Positions 60,768 to 64,000 of a DNA stretch of 64,000 nucleotides are shown piece by piece; position 1 is the stretch's first letter, and each line of letters begins with the position of its first letter. A model generated the notes under the pieces. It was not told the DNA's origin, ran no database searches, and was given only the letters and a program-made list of their open reading frames with translations. Origin of the DNA: Liolophura sinensis (taxonomy: Eukaryota > Mollusca > Polyplacophora > Chitonida > Chitonidae); the NCBI RefSeq assembly GCF_032854445.1, contig NC_088301.1, positions 28,876,402-28,940,401 of the forward strand, given 5' to 3'. The position numbers were made by a program, and so were the translations under genes.

Positions 60768-61445
60768 TATCGCATTATAGATAAAGCTTTTTTTTTTATG
60801 AATTGTTTATATATTACACACAGATGCCATGACGTTGAAAAAGAAACATTTGTTTCAAGACGTTCCAAGCTGAACTCAGCGGTATGACATCATAATACAT
60901 GTTCACTGTACAGTAAAGTTTTACATTTTGATGGCACGCAACAATATTGCACGATGTCATACATATGCAGTTTTGACGTATTTAGGTCAACGGCCAGGGT
61001 CTAAGCTTCCTGTTGATTGGTTTAAAATGCATGACCTCTGCGGAGGGAGTTAAACAGAATGGCTGCATGGAATATGCCGTTTTTCCCCCATTTTCTTCAT
61101 TTTTGGAGGTAGAATACACTTTAACACTTTGTCTGGGTGTGTGATGTTTAACCTGAAACCATTGAACCTTGTTTAGTGAGTCAAATGCTCATTCTCGGGA
61201 TTTGACTCGGTACGAAACAAGGTTCAGCAGTATCGGGTTAGACAAACAAACTCCAAGACGAAGGTGTTAAGCCTTTAATCACCATTGATGTCACCACAGC
61301 AGGCTTCTTAATTTCCGGACCAACAGCTGCATGGATCCATAAGAAAACAGAACTTTAAATTTTTTTCACACCCCAAAAAGAAAGCTGAGAAGCTTTTTTT
61401 GTGGTTATCAGTTAATACAGTTTTTGCACTTAATTCTATTGATTG

Positions 61446-61482
61446 TGACAGGTGCTAAATGTTATCAGGTAGCACTCGTCAC
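61446..61482. repeat. Short imperfect palindrome
   Basis: TTGTGACAGGTGCTA and TAGCACTCGTCACAA are reverse complements at 13 of 15 positions with a 12-nt loop. A related GTGACGGGTGCTAG recurs near 61640. Confidence 0.5.
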
Positions 61483-63460
61483 AAGAAATTTGTGGCACCC
61501 GTCATGCTAATTAGGAACTTTAGTTAACAGAAAATAGACTCCAGAATGTTAATGTTTTGTTCATTTAACATAAGAAAACATAGCGAGACATTTTTACATA
61601 CGTATGTTTTTTGTCAAAGTAATAAACTTCATTCAAATTGTGACGGGTGCTAGAAAATAATTTTTAAACTTCAATCATTGAATTCTAAAACTAAAATTGA
61701 TCAAAGATCTGTGTATTTTTTCAAAACACTTGACCAAAGAGACTAAAAACAAAGTAACAAATGGTTGAAAATATAGGCACAAGTGCCCAATATCTGGTGT
61801 TTGAATTTTAGTGAATTTCTTGAACTCCATTTAGTTTAACTTCCTTTCACAATTTGTATGCTAGGATACAGGTTTAAAATTAACATAACTGAACAAGCTG
61901 CGTGGAATTGGCCATAGGCCTACATGTATTATATCGATAAAAGGAGACTGATATCCATCACATTTTTAGGATACATTTTATAACCATCATTGGAAACCAT
62001 CATTGTAATCAGAGAACTTTCAAATTTTGGTATTTTCAGCACTGGTAACTCAACCCTGATTTCTTGATGATACATAACAGTTTGGGGGAAAATTATTCAA
62101 GTTTAAGAATTTACGAATTGTGGTCATGTAAATAATGACAGCTTTTCATTGAAAACAGCCTTTCTTACATGTACCTCACATTAGTAATATTTAAGGCCAG
62201 ATAATGTGTCAGTCATGTAGAGATTCAGTATTTGGCACGATGTCTTATTTAGCTAGATCTATACGTGCATGCCCATTGTTAATTGTAGACCTTTATGTGT
62301 TCTAATGCAAGTGTATCACTAATGATAAATGACTTGTCAAATGTAATAATACCTGATTCAAGCATATGAAAGGAATTGTCATTCCTTAAGAGAGCTAACA
62401 AAAACTCTACCCCCGGGAAATAGGCTTAATGCCAAGTTGTCTTGAATGAAAAAAGATTGTGTGCAACAGTAAGAGGGTGCATAATAATTGCACAACAGGA
62501 CATACGTGTACTTCTTCATTCTGCCAAGCAAGTTTTAACCATTAGAATTCAACGTAATGTATTTGACCTAGAAATTCTCTCAAAAAGTACATAAAATATT
62601 TCTTTTGGAGCTGAAACTACCATTTTTCAGGTGGGATATATCTATTGCAAACACATTTTCTTTTACATGGATGTTATCCGTGATAGTCTTATCCAAACTT
62701 GTATCCAGGGATAATATATGCATAGAATAGGTGCAGCGAGATTCTGGTTGGGTTAAACGTGCAAACCTGCCTGCCCTGGGCTGTTGACATTAAGAAAGAA
62801 TGGTGTTGAACTCTGTTGTTGTTCTTTCTACTAGTGCACCTGCCCTGGCGTATCTTTTGGTTTAGCTTGGTTTGGCAGCGACACAGTAGAACGCCTTTAT
62901 TTTTTGATGAAATTATTGTGTGTTCTAACTGTATATGGGTATATTGTTTTCAGATTGCCGTATGCACTTGCATTAACTCATCAGTGTGTTGTTTTGCTAC
63001 AATAGGATATCGCTGAACATGCTACATGTATCGAATAAGAGAAATCCTATTTCAGGGTGAAATATCACCTGAATAAAATGTGACACCTTAAGAGGTGACT
63101 GTGTTAATAGCTACATGTAGGCCAAAAACCTGAAGAGAATTAGGTCATCACTGGAGTGGTAAATGCCCATAGATAGATCCCCAGGTGTTCTGTGCCATTC
63201 AGCTTTTGTGAAGATCATTGTGGAAAGTAAAGTGACATAATGTGACAGCGTGACATCTCTGTCATGGTTGTAATTTTACATGCAGGCTCTCGAACACTGT
63301 AGAGGGTCAAGGAGACAATCTTTCATGTTCACAATCTCATTATTGAGCTGAATGTATTCAAGCCAGCCTAGTTGAACTTACATCTTAAGGCCATGTTCAT
63401 GACATTTCAGACCTACTAAATTTGGCATGTACAGAGAAAAGGTGGGTTGTGTTTGCAAGG

Positions 63461-63632
63461 TGTTTATTCAAGCATATTCTGAAGGCATAATTGTGTGTTG
63501 GCTGAAAAAATTATACTCTTTGTGAATCCCTGGCCAATCCAACCAATGAAGTTTTCTCTTCAAAATCAAATTTAAAATGTGAATAAATTGCACTGGAAGT
63601 TGATCTTTGATATGCAAAAAGGTTGAGGATCA
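63461..63632. mobile_element. TA-MITE, copy 3 (reverse orientation, one end degraded)
   Basis: The right end reads AAAAAGGTTGAGGAT. In reverse complement the interior contains CATTGGTTGGATTGGCCAGG and GCCTTCAGAATATGCTTGAA, matching copies 1 and 2. The left terminus is not intact. Confidence 0.6.
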
Positions 63633-63870
63633 TATTTTTAATGTCAAAACCAGCATTTCCTTATGTGTATAACAGCCCTGTCTGTTTCTCTGTCTGCTGG
63701 TCTCTGGGGTTGATTTTTTGAAATCCTGTTTACATGTATTAAAATGGAAAAAACACGCTTTCTTTTAAGGTCAAATGGATCATCTTTATGATAGAGGTCA
63801 TGTGTCACTGTCCCAAAACTCTCCCTTTTCTTGTAACTTGAATGACATTAAGTTATAAGACAATGGGACA

Positions 63871-63910
63871 ATTTTCTTGAGTGTATGGGTCTAAACACCA
63901 ACCAAATTGA
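63871..63910 (+). mobile_element. Possible SINE tail remnant
   Basis: TTTTCTTGAGTGTATGGGTC and TAAACACCAACCAAATTGAA resemble the SINE 3' end with substitutions. Confidence 0.35.
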
Positions 63911-63939
63911 ATGAAAATGCACAAAATAGCCTCTTGTGT

Positions 63940-64000
63940 TCTTGACAGTGCTAGGGGTGGTATCTAAAAAAGAGCCCAATGGAGGTATTTTATTGTTGAT
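63940..64000 (+). repeat. Start of a family A monomer at the window edge
   Basis: GCTAGGGGTGGTATCTAAAA and TTTTATTGTTGAT match the family A monomer; it continues outside. Confidence 0.45.

Larger units (their letters stand above)
54470..64000 (+). other. Large intron or 3' flank of the EH-domain gene
   Basis: No coding exon recognised. It contains a MITE (54517-54724), diverged tandem arrays (54995-55915, 56825-57290), SINEs (58509, 59744, 60621), a MITE in reverse (63461-63632) and the start of a family A monomer at the right edge. Undetected short exons are possible. Confidence 0.6.

Overview
This window is eukaryotic genomic DNA. Genes are split by many GT-AG introns, coding exons are about 45-235 bp, introns run from a few hundred bases to about 7 kb, the base composition is AT-rich, and several families of interspersed repeats are present. 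The dominant repeat is a tRNA-headed SINE with a conserved central domain and a tail close to ACACCAATCAAATAAATAAA. It looks like the MetaSINE/V-SINE type reported from molluscs and other lophotrochozoans. With the abundant ACATGTA words and the protein similarities, this points to a marine lophotrochozoan, most likely a bivalve mollusc. A brachiopod or other relative cannot be excluded from sequence alone.

Layout. (1) 291-5503, + strand: the last seven coding exons of SLC35B3 (PAPS transporter 2). Its upstream exons lie outside the window. Two adjacent exons carry a compensating pair of 1-nt indels. (2) 5504-8882: intergenic, between convergent genes, with a second SINE family at 7759-8097. 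(3) 13469-8883, - strand: complete four-exon EXOSC3 (exosome cap subunit Rrp40), 243 aa. (4) 13470-13774: a 305-bp head-to-head intergenic region that probably acts as a bidirectional promoter. (5) 13775-40555, + strand: complete 14-exon CARM1/PRMT4 arginine methyltransferase, 601 aa. Its introns hold a 47-bp minisatellite, many SINEs and several diverged tandem arrays. (6) 40556-50747: a long 3' flank and intergenic region rich in AT and repeats, with a foldback element and a duplicated module. (7) 50748-54469, + strand: the first three coding exons of an EH-domain protein. The rest of that gene lies in or beyond the 3' end, and 54470-64000 appears to be one large intron or flank filled with repeats.

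The genes are housekeeping functions: Golgi sulfate-donor transport, RNA decay, histone/coactivator arginine methylation, and endocytic scaffolding. They are not an operon or a pathway. I found no convincing new protein system. The most notable non-genic observations are: a cluster of target-site-duplication-flanked SINE copies that all lack the tRNA head and begin within about 15 nt of one another, just past a small hairpin; a TA-flanked MITE in three copies; the minisatellite with higher-order duplication; nested and inverted SINE arrangements; and the compensated frameshift in SLC35B3.
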